Part shown: positions 1 through 4,712 of the stretch, piece after piece | Layout: the number at the start of each line of letters is the position of its first letter | How positions within the stretch are numbered: position 1 is the first letter of the stretch | Assembly (NCBI GenBank): GCA_030612185.1 | Contig: JAUWOI010000326.1 | Location: 1 to 5,568, forward strand | From: Anaerolineae bacterium | Lineage (GTDB): Bacteria; Chloroflexota; Anaerolineae; B4-G1 | Direction of reading: 5' to 3' | Length of the DNA: 5,568 nt | The notes under the pieces: model-generated | What the model was told of the DNA's origin: nothing | What the model saw: the letters and a program-made list of their open reading frames with translations, nothing else | Databases searched by the model: none | Position numbers and translations under genes: made by a program

Positions 1-130
1 GGGACAAATCTAGATGCTTGATTGGGTCGAAAACCCAGGTTTGGGTGGGGATATTTGCCCTGATTCTCGGAAAAACTGCTCACTGATAAGCCAAAAATGA
101 CGTCAAGTTGTGAGGCAGAGGTCAAAATGA
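1..130. other. Unassigned sequence upstream of the ATPase remnant
   Basis: No gene can be supported here. All plus-strand frames contain stops, and none encodes the Walker B or signature (LSGGQ-like) segments that should precede the ATPase tail that follows. The first 21 bases could be the end of a coding sequence entering from the left (GTNLDA then stop), but six codons are not enough to call. Two alternative hairpins share the ACCCA at 33-37: it can pair with TGGGT at 23-27 or with TGGGT at 42-46. The stretch may be the end of an inserted element or another rearrangement; this is inference. Confidence 0.4.
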
Positions 131-311
131 GAATTGCTGGACCAAGTTGGTACAGCAGGGCATGAGTATCATCATGATGTCGTCCGAATTGCCCGAGATT
201 CTGGGAATGAGCGACAGAGTGTACGTTGTTTCCTCCGGCAGAATCACCGGCGAGTTGCCGGTAGAAGAAGCAACCCAGGAGAAAATCATGCATTTGGCAA
301 CAACGGACTAA
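131..311 (+). pseudogene. Sugar ABC transporter ATP-binding protein, C-terminal remnant (MmsA/GguA/XylG type)
   Basis: In the frame ending at TAA 309-311, the sequence reads [18 protein letters not shown], then [19 protein letters not shown] and [13 protein letters not shown]. This matches the extreme C-terminus of ATPases that energise monosaccharide importers, including the H-loop side ([13 protein letters not shown]) and the family's ATQEKIM tail. An intact protein is about 500 residues; only about 55 are left. Just upstream, ELLDQ (the expected preceding residues) is encoded in another frame at 131-145, so one extra G near 146 breaks the frame. The remnant frame is also closed by TGA at 111-113, and ELLDQ is preceded by TGA at 128-130. 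No Walker A, Walker B or signature motif is present. The stop overlaps the permease ribosome binding site, so the original operon order is kept. A sequencing or assembly error could explain the extra base but not the missing remainder. Confidence 0.8.
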
Positions 312-315
312 GGAG
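310..315 (+). promoter_or_regulatory. Ribosome binding site of the sugar permease
   Basis: AAGGAG overlaps the ATPase stop codon (TAAGGAG) and lies 8 bases before ATG 324 but only 5 before the alternative GTG 321. This favours ATG 324. The overlap implies the permease was translationally coupled to the ATPase. Confidence 0.75.
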
Positions 316-323
316 ACCAAGTG

Positions 324-1514
324 ATGTCATTTATCAAAGATTTACAGAAAGTGTTACGGCAGAACATCCGTGAATACGGCATGTATATCGCCCTGTTCAT
401 TATCATGGCGATCTTTACGATCACGACGGATGGTATCTTTATCTCATCGAGAAACATAAGCAACCTGCTGAACCAGACGGGCTACATAGCGGTACTGGCA
501 GTCGGTATGACGCTGGTCATTGTAATCAGGCATATCGACCTGTCGGTCGGTTTTCTCGCAGGCTTCATTGGCGCGATAGCGGCAATCGCTCTGCACCCCG
601 AGTTGTGGGGCTTGCCTGTATATGTGGTCATACCGTTTGTGCTGGTGCTCGGAGTCCTGGCAGGACTTTTAACCGGCTTCCTGGTGGCGCAGGTAAAAAT
701 CCCGTCCTTCGTTGCGACGCTTGCCGGCTGGTTGATTTACAGGGGAGCAATACTTGTCGTAACCAGAAAGACGGGCACGATCATCATTCCAGACGATGCT
801 TTTAACGCCATAGGCAACGGCTATATTCCCGACATTCCCGGCATTGGGCTTTTACCGGACGTGCATAAATTAACGCTTGTCTTGGGATTACTGGCCATCA
901 TTCTGTTCGTCATAAGCCAAATCATTGACCGCAGGAAGAAGCAAGCCTATGACTTTGAAGTACTGTCGATGAACATGTTCATCCTTAAAATGGTATTCGT
1001 GTCGGCTGTAGTCGGTGGTATCACATGGGTACTCGCAGGATACAACGGCCTCTCGTGGACTGTAGTCGTCGTATTGATCGTGGTTGCAGTCTATGATTTC
1101 GTCACGTCAAAGACGGTGATCGGCAGACATATTTACGCTGTTGGCGGAAATCCAGAGGCGGCCGAGTTGAGCGGCATCAATGTCAAGAATGTGATCTATG
1201 TGGTTTTCGGTTCGATGGGCATGCTCTCCGCTTTATCGGGTATCTTGTTCGCGTCCCGCTTGCAGTCCGCTACACTGACGGCAGGAAACCTGTTTGAATT
1301 GGATGCGATCGCGGCGGCTTATGTCGGTGGTGTATCGGCGGCAGGTGGCGTCGGCAAGGTTACGGGATCGCTCATCGGTGCGTTGGTCATGATGTCACTG
1401 TCAAGTGGCATGAACCTCATTACCATCGACATATCCTACCAGTACATAGTCAGAGGCGCTGTGCTTGCGGCTGCTGTCATATTTGACGTTGCAACCCGTA
1501 GTAGAGCAAAATGA
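324..1514 (+). CDS. mmsB: Sugar ABC transporter permease, MmsB/GguB/XylH type
   Basis: This is the membrane subunit of an importer for pentoses or other monosaccharides. It acts in the cytoplasmic membrane with a periplasmic or lipid-anchored binding protein and a two-domain ATPase. The product has 396 residues, in line with the roughly 390-400 of this family and longer than the RbsC branch. It is strongly hydrophobic, with about ten likely membrane segments starting near residue 18. The cytoplasmic coupling loop GNPEAAELSGIN is at about 275-286 and is followed by the conserved LSGILFASR segment. The tail (SYQYIVRGAVLAAAVIFDV) is typical of MmsB/GguB. The substrate cannot be read from the sequence. 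ATG 324 is preferred over GTG 321 by ribosome binding site spacing. The only ATPase trace beside it is a broken remnant and no binding-protein gene is visible, so function would need partners elsewhere. The gene is less GC-rich than the minus-strand genes to its right. The family is clear; the symbol is less certain. Confidence 0.9.
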   Translation: MSFIKDLQKVLRQNIREYGMYIALFIIMAIFTITTDGIFISSRNISNLLNQTGYIAVLAVGMTLVIVIRHIDLSVGFLAGFIGAIAAIALHPELWGLPVYVVIPFVLVLGVLAGLLTGFLVAQVKIPSFVATLAGWLIYRGAILVVTRKTGTIIIPDDAFNAIGNGYIPDIPGIGLLPDVHKLTLVLGLLAIILFVISQIIDRRKKQAYDFEVLSMNMFILKMVFVSAVVGGITWVLAGYNGLSWTVVVVLIVVAVYDFVTSKTVIGRHIYAVGGNPEAAELSGINVKNVIYVVFGSMGMLSALSGILFASRLQSATLTAGNLFELDAIAAAYVGGVSAAGGVGKVTGSLIGALVMMSLSSGMNLITIDISYQYIVRGAVLAAAVIFDVATRSRAK

Positions 1515-1675
1515 GATCATACTGATTGTGCCAGCCGATGATCCCATCCGTTTGATTGGTTCACCGCCCTCGCACGATTGAGCACGATTGAAGGCGAGCG
1601 ATTTTACTCTGTCATATCGAACGGACGGGCAAACCGACCAGGACAAGCGTATTCCGCGCCTCGTTTGGCTTCAGA
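1515..1675. other. Intergenic stretch after the permease
   Basis: I see no gene in this stretch. It contains a perfect 10-base tandem duplication (1572-1591), flanked by CTCGC at 1569-1573 and GCGAG at 1594-1598. These could form a 5-pair stem over a 20-base loop, followed shortly by TTTT. As a terminator for the permease this would be weak. The stronger stop signal is at 1747-1773. Confidence 0.4.
1572..1591. repeat. Two-copy tandem repeat of GCACGATTGA
   Basis: The 10-base unit occurs twice in immediate succession without mismatch (1572-1581 and 1582-1591). It sits in the loop of a possible CTCGC/GCGAG stem. Two copies could arise from simple slippage; no function is implied. Confidence 0.7.
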
Positions 1676-1716
1676 TGTCCCTGTAGGATTCAAACCTACG
1701 TCCCCTGGGCTATTAG
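1676..1716 (-). pseudogene. Degenerate tRNA-like remnant (3' half)
   Basis: Read on the minus strand, this aligns with tRNA positions 32-72. It has an anticodon-loop-like CTAATAG followed by CCC, and a variable region ending in GGGGAC. A perfect T arm follows (GTAGG, loop TTTGAAT, CCTAC, at 1683-1699), then an acceptor-like 3' strand AGGGACA (1676-1682). Position by position it parallels the tRNA-fMet gene about 100 bases away. The T loop has T where tRNAs have the conserved C56. No 5' half can be found: upstream there is no TGTCCCT acceptor strand and no D arm before the fMet terminator. It is therefore unlikely to be a working tRNA. A decayed tRNA copy or an integration scar are possibilities. 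Confidence 0.5.
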
Positions 1717-1746
1717 TTCCAATCCTGCCGGGTACGCCAAAACGCG

Positions 1747-1773
1747 AAAAAGCGCCCCAAAGGGCGCCTTTTT
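1747..1773. terminator. Bidirectional intrinsic terminator between converging units
   Basis: The inverted repeat GCGCCC (1752-1757) and GGGCGC (1762-1767), with loop CAAA, is flanked by five A on the left and, after one C, five T on the right (1769-1773). On the minus strand it lies just after the tRNA-fMet gene. On the plus strand it can stop read-through from the permease. The symmetry gives a T run on either strand. Confidence 0.85.
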
Positions 1774-1777
1774 CAGG

Positions 1778-1849
1778 TAGCGGGGCCAGGATTCGAACCT
1801 GGGACCTCCGGGTTATGAGCCCGACGAGCTGCCTCTGCTCTACCCCGCA
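1778..1849 (-). tRNA. Initiator tRNA-fMet, anticodon CAU
   Basis: The minus strand folds into a complete cloverleaf. The anticodon loop is CTCATAA. The anticodon stem ends in three consecutive G-C pairs (GGG/CCC), the hallmark of initiators. The D stem is GAGC/GCTC and so carries the initiator-type A11-U24 pair. The T arm is CCAGG, TTCGAAT, CCTGG. Acceptor positions 2-7 (GCGGGG) pair with CCCCGC, while position 1 (T, at 1849) faces position 72 (T, at 1779). The first pair is thus open, as initiators require, but as U-U rather than the usual C-A. The discriminator A is at 1778, followed by CCT, so the CCA end is not fully encoded. The gene has its own promoter and is followed by the terminator at 1747-1773. 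Confidence 0.95.
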
Positions 1850-1859
1850 ACGCGCGTGG

Positions 1860-1888
1860 ATTATACTACAGTCTGCCGATTGCGTCAA
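1860..1888 (-). promoter_or_regulatory. Sigma-70 promoter of tRNA-fMet, -35 box over the upstream stop codon
   Basis: On the minus strand, TTGACG (1888-1883), a 17-base spacer and a perfect TATAAT (1865-1860) stand 10 bases before the first tRNA base. Transcription should therefore start within a few bases of the mature 5' end. The -35 box contains the TGA stop codon (1887-1885) of the DivIC-like gene. Confidence 0.88.
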
Positions 1889-2289
1889 GGGCCGGCCGGG
1901 CCGAAGAGCGATTCTCCCCACTCGACCCAAAATGGCCGGGATTCGGGCACGGGAGTTGGTGCAGGCTGCGCGTCGCCGGACGGTTCTTCACCGGCGCTCA
2001 CGAGCGGCACGACGGCCACTTCTCCTGGCCTGGCCATCTTCATCTCTTTTCGCGCCCAGTTTTCCACGTGCTCGTCAGACTTGACGTATTCTAACTGCGC
2101 GACCAGGTCGTCGTGATGGGCCTCTTCGTCCGCCACTGCCTGCTCCAGCCGTTTCTCTTCTGCCCGCATCTGTCGCGCAAGCGACAGTTGTTGGCCGAAC
2201 CCCCAGGCAATGCCTCCCACTATTGCGAGGGCAATGACGATGGCAACACCAACGGCGAGTTGGTTGCGGTTGGGCTTGGGGAGCGCCAT
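1885..2289 (-). CDS. DivIC/FtsB-like septum formation initiator protein
   Basis: This is a small bitopic protein of 134 residues. Proteins of this family join the divisome at mid-cell with FtsL- and FtsQ/DivIB-like partners. The layout fits: a short basic N-terminus (MALPKPNRNQ), one membrane segment at about 11-31, a polar heptad-like helix at about 34-70 rich in Glu, Leu and Arg that probably forms a coiled coil, then YVKSDEHVENWARKEMKMA with RPGE. The last part is the family's conserved 'D..Y.E..AR..L.M..PGE' region. A Pro- and Ala-rich tail (about 97-118) ends in an aromatic WVEWGESLFG. ATG 2289 is chosen because GGAGGTG stands 5 bases upstream; a longer frame would begin before the putative transcription start. 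Its own promoter lies at 2343-2371. The family call is firm; separating DivIC from FtsB is not possible here. Confidence 0.85.
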   Translation of the reverse strand: MALPKPNRNQLAVGVAIVIALAIVGGIAWGFGQQLSLARQMRAEEKRLEQAVADEEAHHDDLVAQLEYVKSDEHVENWARKEMKMARPGEVAVVPLVSAGEEPSGDAQPAPTPVPESRPFWVEWGESLFGPAGP

Positions 2290-2293
2290 ACGA

Positions 2294-2300
2294 CACCTCC
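2294..2300 (-). promoter_or_regulatory. Ribosome binding site of the DivIC-like gene
   Basis: GGAGGTG on the minus strand has near-perfect anti-16S complementarity and fixes ATG 2289 as the start. Confidence 0.85.
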
Positions 2301-2342
2301 TTGATACGGTGACCAGGTCGGGATGCGGCGACAACTGTTCCT

Positions 2343-2371
2343 ATAATACCCTGGTTCTTTCCTGACGTCAA
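2343..2371 (-). promoter_or_regulatory. Sigma-70 promoter of the DivIC-like gene
   Basis: On the minus strand, TTGACG (2371-2366), a 17-base spacer and TATTAT (2348-2343) are present. The start of transcription would be near 2336, giving a leader of about 45 bases. The promoter sits between the tRNA-Leu terminator and the gene, so the gene is its own unit. Confidence 0.85.
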
Positions 2372-2403
2372 GTCCGGGCCGGCCGTTCCAGTGCCAGAAG
2401 ACG

Positions 2404-2438
2404 AAAATTCCCGAGGCAGATGTTTGGCCTCGGGAAAA
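2404..2438 (-). terminator. Intrinsic terminator of tRNA-Leu
   Basis: A perfect 10-pair stem (TTCCCGAGGC at 2436-2427 with GCCTCGGGAA at 2417-2408, minus strand) with a 9-base loop is followed by TTTT (2407-2404). It begins directly after the tRNA-Leu 3' end. Confidence 0.9.
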
Positions 2439-2440
2439 GG

Positions 2441-2525
2441 TGCCGAAGGTGGGACTTGAACCCACATGGGCATAAAGCCCACTGCGCCCTGAACGCAGCG
2501 CGTCTGCCTGTTCCGCCACTTCGGC
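2441..2525 (-). tRNA. tRNA-Leu, anticodon CAG
   Basis: This is a class II tRNA of 85 bases, which decodes CUG. The acceptor strands GCCGAAG and CTTCGGC pair fully. The anticodon arm is CTGCG, loop TTCAGGG, CGCAG, giving anticodon CAG. The long variable arm has stem TGGGC/GCCCA with loop TTTAT, as expected for leucine. The T arm is GTGGG, TTCAAGT, CCCAC. Discriminator A73 (2441) is the leucine identity base. The genome continues CCT, so CCA is completed after transcription. The gene has its own promoter upstream and terminator downstream. Confidence 0.97.
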
Positions 2526-2553
2526 TAGTTTGCTGCTCGCTGGAGCAGGGGTT

Positions 2554-2582
2554 ATTTTACAAGCAAATGGTCGTATTGTCAA
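2554..2582 (-). promoter_or_regulatory. Sigma-70 promoter of tRNA-Leu, -35 box over the upstream stop codon
   Basis: On the minus strand, perfect TTGACA (2582-2577), a 17-base spacer and TAAAAT (2559-2554) are present. The start would be near 2547, leaving a 5' leader of about 20 bases. The TGA inside TTGACA (2581-2579) is the stop codon of the solute-binding protein gene. Confidence 0.88.
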
Positions 2583-4255
2583 GGACGACTGGCTTCCGAC
2601 TCGCTTACGAAGACGCGGCGGTGCACAATCCACCAGTCGGAGATGGTGCGGAAGCGGTCGGACGGGTGCATCAGAGGGCCAATCTGCACGTCGTTGATGC
2701 GCTCGTCTACGCCGTAGGTGTAAATCGGCACGTAGAGTAACAAGGCTGGCACTTCCTGGGCAAAGATTTCTTGAAACTCGTGGTACAATTCCTGACGCCT
2801 TTCGCGGTTGACGATGACCCGTGCCTGCTCGACGACTTCGCTGGTGTGGCGATGAACGAACCCGGCGTAGTTCTGCCCCTCCTCGACCTGTGTTTCGTGC
2901 CAGAAGGGGTAGGGGTCCGGGTCACCAGGCAGGGCTACGTGAACGAGAATCGCTTCGAAGTCGCGGTCCTCCAGTGCCTCGCGTACCTCCAGCGCTGAAG
3001 CGGTCTGGACTGTAACTGTGACCCCGATGGTCGTCCACTGCTCGGCGAGCATCTGTGCCACCCCTATTCGTTCTGGCTCACTCGATGTCAGCAGCGTGAA
3101 CGCCAATGGCTGCCCAGCCTTACGTCGCACACCATCTAGAACTGACCGGAACCATCCGGCTTCGTCCAAAAGCGTGGTGGCTGTGTTGAGGTCCTGTTCG
3201 TAGCGGGGGATGTCATCCTTGTACGCCCAGGTGCCGGGGATCAAAGGGCTGTGGGCGACCAGCGCCTGGCCCTCCAGCGCGCTGTCAATAATCTGCTGCC
3301 GGTCGAGTGCATATAGCAGAGCCTGCCGCACTTCCTGATCCTGGAAGAACGGTAGATCTGGGCGTCCCAGGTTGAGGAATACGATACCATATTTGGGGAT
3401 CTGTGCGGAGAAGAGGTTGAGGCTGGGGAAGGCGCGTGCGCGCGGCAGATCTGCTGTCGTTATTTCGGCTATTCCCTGTATCTCCCCTGCCTCGTAGGCA
3501 TTCAAGACATTCTGGTAACTCGGATAGAAGCGGAATTGAATGCGGTCCAGGTGAGGGCGGGCCTCGTAGTAGTGGGGGAACTGTTCCAGCACTATGGCGG
3601 TGATTGCTCCGTCTTCGACCTCAATCTCCTCCAGTTGGAAAATGCCGCTCCCGACGGGGCTGAGGTTGAACTCCGCAGATGGCAGGTCGGCGGCCTGAGT
3701 CCCGCCCAGCAAATGGGTGGGTAGGATGCCGACTGTGGTGTAATCGAGGAACGGGGCATAAGACTCGGGCAGCGTGAAACGTACTGTATGGCGGTCAATC
3801 CTCTCGACCGTGACTGTCTGCCAGACGGCGGAGCCTAAATCAGGCGGGCCGGGAAAGTCGGGGTCTTGTAGCAGTCTGATGGTGAAGATCACGTCGTCGG
3901 CGGTGAGAGGGGTACCGTCGTGCCAGCGGGCGTTGGAGCGGAGGTAGAATGTGTAACTCAGGCCGTCGGGAGTGACGTCCCATCTGCGGGCCAGGTCGGG
4001 CTGCGCTTCCCCGCGCTCATTCAGGCGCGTCAGGCCATTGAACATCAGAGCACAGATGTCACGGTCGGCGTCGTTGTACCCGCTCAACAGCGGGTTCAGG
4101 TGGTGCGGGGAGCCAACGATGCCCTCGACGTAAGTCCCTCCACGGCCGGGGCGAAGCACGGTGGTATAATTGATGGCCAGGTAGGTCAGCAGGATGCTCA
4201 CCAGCACGACGCCAAGGAGAATGAGAAGGATCTGCCAGCGGATATGACGGGTCAT
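2579..4255 (-). CDS. Peptide-type ABC transporter solute-binding protein, family 5 (SBP_bac_5), membrane-anchored
   Basis: The 558-residue product resembles the DppA/OppA class, which captures peptides, nickel chelates or sugars outside the membrane and delivers them to an ABC permease. Family features in order: GSPHHLNPLLSGYNDAD (48-64); LARRWDVTPDGLSYTFYLR (88-106); WHDGTPLTADDVIFT (111-125), the best family signature; SPVGSGIFQL (199-208); and VRQALLYALDRQQII (309-323). The N-terminus has one hydrophobic segment (about 8-29) and no lipobox cysteine, so an uncleaved membrane anchor is likely, although a cleaved signal peptide cannot be excluded. ATG 4255 is chosen because GGAG stands 9 bases upstream; ATG 4270 adds five residues but lacks a ribosome binding site. 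The ligand is unknown. No permease or ATPase gene of the peptide type is adjacent. No promoter is visible in the 146 bases after secG, so co-transcription with secG is likely. Confidence 0.9.
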   Translation of the reverse strand: MTRHIRWQILLILLGVVLVSILLTYLAINYTTVLRPGRGGTYVEGIVGSPHHLNPLLSGYNDADRDICALMFNGLTRLNERGEAQPDLARRWDVTPDGLSYTFYLRSNARWHDGTPLTADDVIFTIRLLQDPDFPGPPDLGSAVWQTVTVERIDRHTVRFTLPESYAPFLDYTTVGILPTHLLGGTQAADLPSAEFNLSPVGSGIFQLEEIEVEDGAITAIVLEQFPHYYEARPHLDRIQFRFYPSYQNVLNAYEAGEIQGIAEITTADLPRARAFPSLNLFSAQIPKYGIVFLNLGRPDLPFFQDQEVRQALLYALDRQQIIDSALEGQALVAHSPLIPGTWAYKDDIPRYEQDLNTATTLLDEAGWFRSVLDGVRRKAGQPLAFTLLTSSEPERIGVAQMLAEQWTTIGVTVTVQTASALEVREALEDRDFEAILVHVALPGDPDPYPFWHETQVEEGQNYAGFVHRHTSEVVEQARVIVNRERRQELYHEFQEIFAQEVPALLLYVPIYTYGVDERINDVQIGPLMHPSDRFRTISDWWIVHRRVFVSESEASRP

Positions 4256-4272
4256 GCCTATGGACTCCATTG

Positions 4273-4343
4273 AAAAGGCACCGCCGCGAACAAGCCGCGC
4301 TAGGCTAGTTTCTGACCTAGCACTGACTCTTCATGTCGGTGCC
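4273..4343 (-). ncRNA. Candidate structured RNA between secG and the solute-binding protein gene
   Basis: On the minus strand, GGCACCG (4343-4337) can pair fully with CGGTGCC (4283-4277), and TTTT follows directly (4276-4273). Enclosed are a second perfect stem, GCTAGG/CCTAGC (4321-4316 with 4304-4299, 11-base loop), and a small CGCG/CGCG hairpin (4299-4296 with 4288-4285) that shares one base with it. The result is a branched fold ending in a terminator-like edge only about 20 bases before the next start codon. It could be an attenuator, a leader switch or part of the secG 3' end. It matches no riboswitch class I can name. The pairing is seen; the function is inference. Confidence 0.4.
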
Positions 4344-4361
4344 TACTGTCTCGGGAGTGGA

Positions 4362-4377
4362 GTGCTTCTCAAAGCAC
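4362..4377. other. Small hairpin downstream of secG
   Basis: GTGCTT (4362-4367) and AAGCAC (4372-4377) form a perfect 6-pair stem with a 4-base loop, about 25 bases after the secG stop. No T run follows on the minus strand, so it is not a convincing terminator. It may stabilise the transcript end. Confidence 0.4.
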
Positions 4378-4401
4378 CCTGTGCATCACTGTGCCACACG
4401 G

Positions 4402-4626
4402 TTAGCCGGTGACGATCACGTTGAGGAGGATGATGACGAAAAACGCTACGGAAAGGCCGACCGTGATATTGAAGAGTGTGCGTTCCAGGCCCCGCCGCGT
4501 TTTGTGTATGGCGGTGTCTGTGCCGCCGAAGAGTCCTCCCATGCCACCGCCTTTGGTCTGCAGCAGAATAATGGCGGTCAACGCGACGCTGATGATGATT
4601 TGGGCAATGTTGAAGTAGATTTCCAT
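4402..4626 (-). CDS. secG: Protein translocase subunit SecG
   Basis: SecG is the small accessory subunit of the SecYEG channel and assists SecA-driven export across the cytoplasmic membrane. The product has 74 residues, the usual size for the family in Gram-positive-like lineages. It shows the two-helix hairpin: helix 1 at about 5-23 (FNIAQIIISVALTAIILLQ) and helix 2 at about 53-72 (NITVGLSVAFFVIILLN). Between them lies the conserved loop KGGGMGGLFGG (25-35) followed by a basic TRRGLER stretch. ATG 4626 is chosen because GGAGG stands 9 bases upstream; an upstream TTG in frame would bury that ribosome binding site. The gene has its own promoter at 4653-4681. Downstream, on the same strand, is the solute-binding protein, which may be read from the same transcript. 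Confidence 0.96.
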   Translation of the reverse strand: MEIYFNIAQIIISVALTAIILLQTKGGGMGGLFGGTDTAIHKTRRGLERTLFNITVGLSVAFFVIILLNVIVTG

Positions 4627-4652
4627 TCTGATATTCCTCCAGATCAAGACGG

Positions 4653-4681
4653 ATTATAGCATGCCATGGGGCTTCCGGCAA
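4653..4681 (-). promoter_or_regulatory. Sigma-70 promoter of secG with extended -10
   Basis: On the minus strand, TTGCCG (4681-4676), a 17-base spacer and a perfect TATAAT (4658-4653) are present. The -10 is preceded by TGC, giving the extended TGnTATAAT form that compensates for a weaker -35 box. The start would be near 4646, with a leader of about 20 bases carrying GGAGG. Confidence 0.82.
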
Positions 4682-4712
4682 GGTAGAGCTGTGCTCTTCT
4701 CAGCCCGGGCAT

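Noticed and set aside
134..373. Plus-strand open frame of 79 codons overlapping the permease start
   Set aside because: It is a shifted reading of the ATPase remnant, whose conserved tail is in another frame.
1676..1739. A functional tRNA in the tRNA-like block
   Set aside because: About 63 bases is too short, no D arm can be drawn on either strand, and the anticodon stem does not pair well.
1604..1930. Minus-strand open frame of 108 codons
   Set aside because: It runs through the tRNA-fMet gene and its terminator; the peptide QRQLVGLITRRSQVRI is the usual false translation of a tRNA.
1578..2084. Plus-strand open frame of 168 codons
   Set aside because: It is antisense to the tRNA and the DivIC-like gene, has low-complexity Arg/Pro/Ser content and no ribosome binding site.
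2220..2633. Minus-strand open frame of 137 codons
   Set aside because: It covers tRNA-Leu, its promoter and terminator; AEVAEQADALRSG is the typical false translation of tRNA-Leu.
3920..4273. Plus-strand open frame of 117 codons
   Set aside because: It is antisense to the well-conserved N-terminal part of the solute-binding protein and shows no recognisable domain.
4277..4300. Possible T-box-like GGCACCGCCGCG on the plus strand
   Set aside because: It resembles the T-box GGNACCGCG only in part, points away from any plus-strand gene, and has no specifier stem.
4343..4681. Minus-strand open frame of 112 codons across secG
   Set aside because: It is an out-of-frame shadow of secG, rich in His and Arg; SecG in the other frame is unmistakable.
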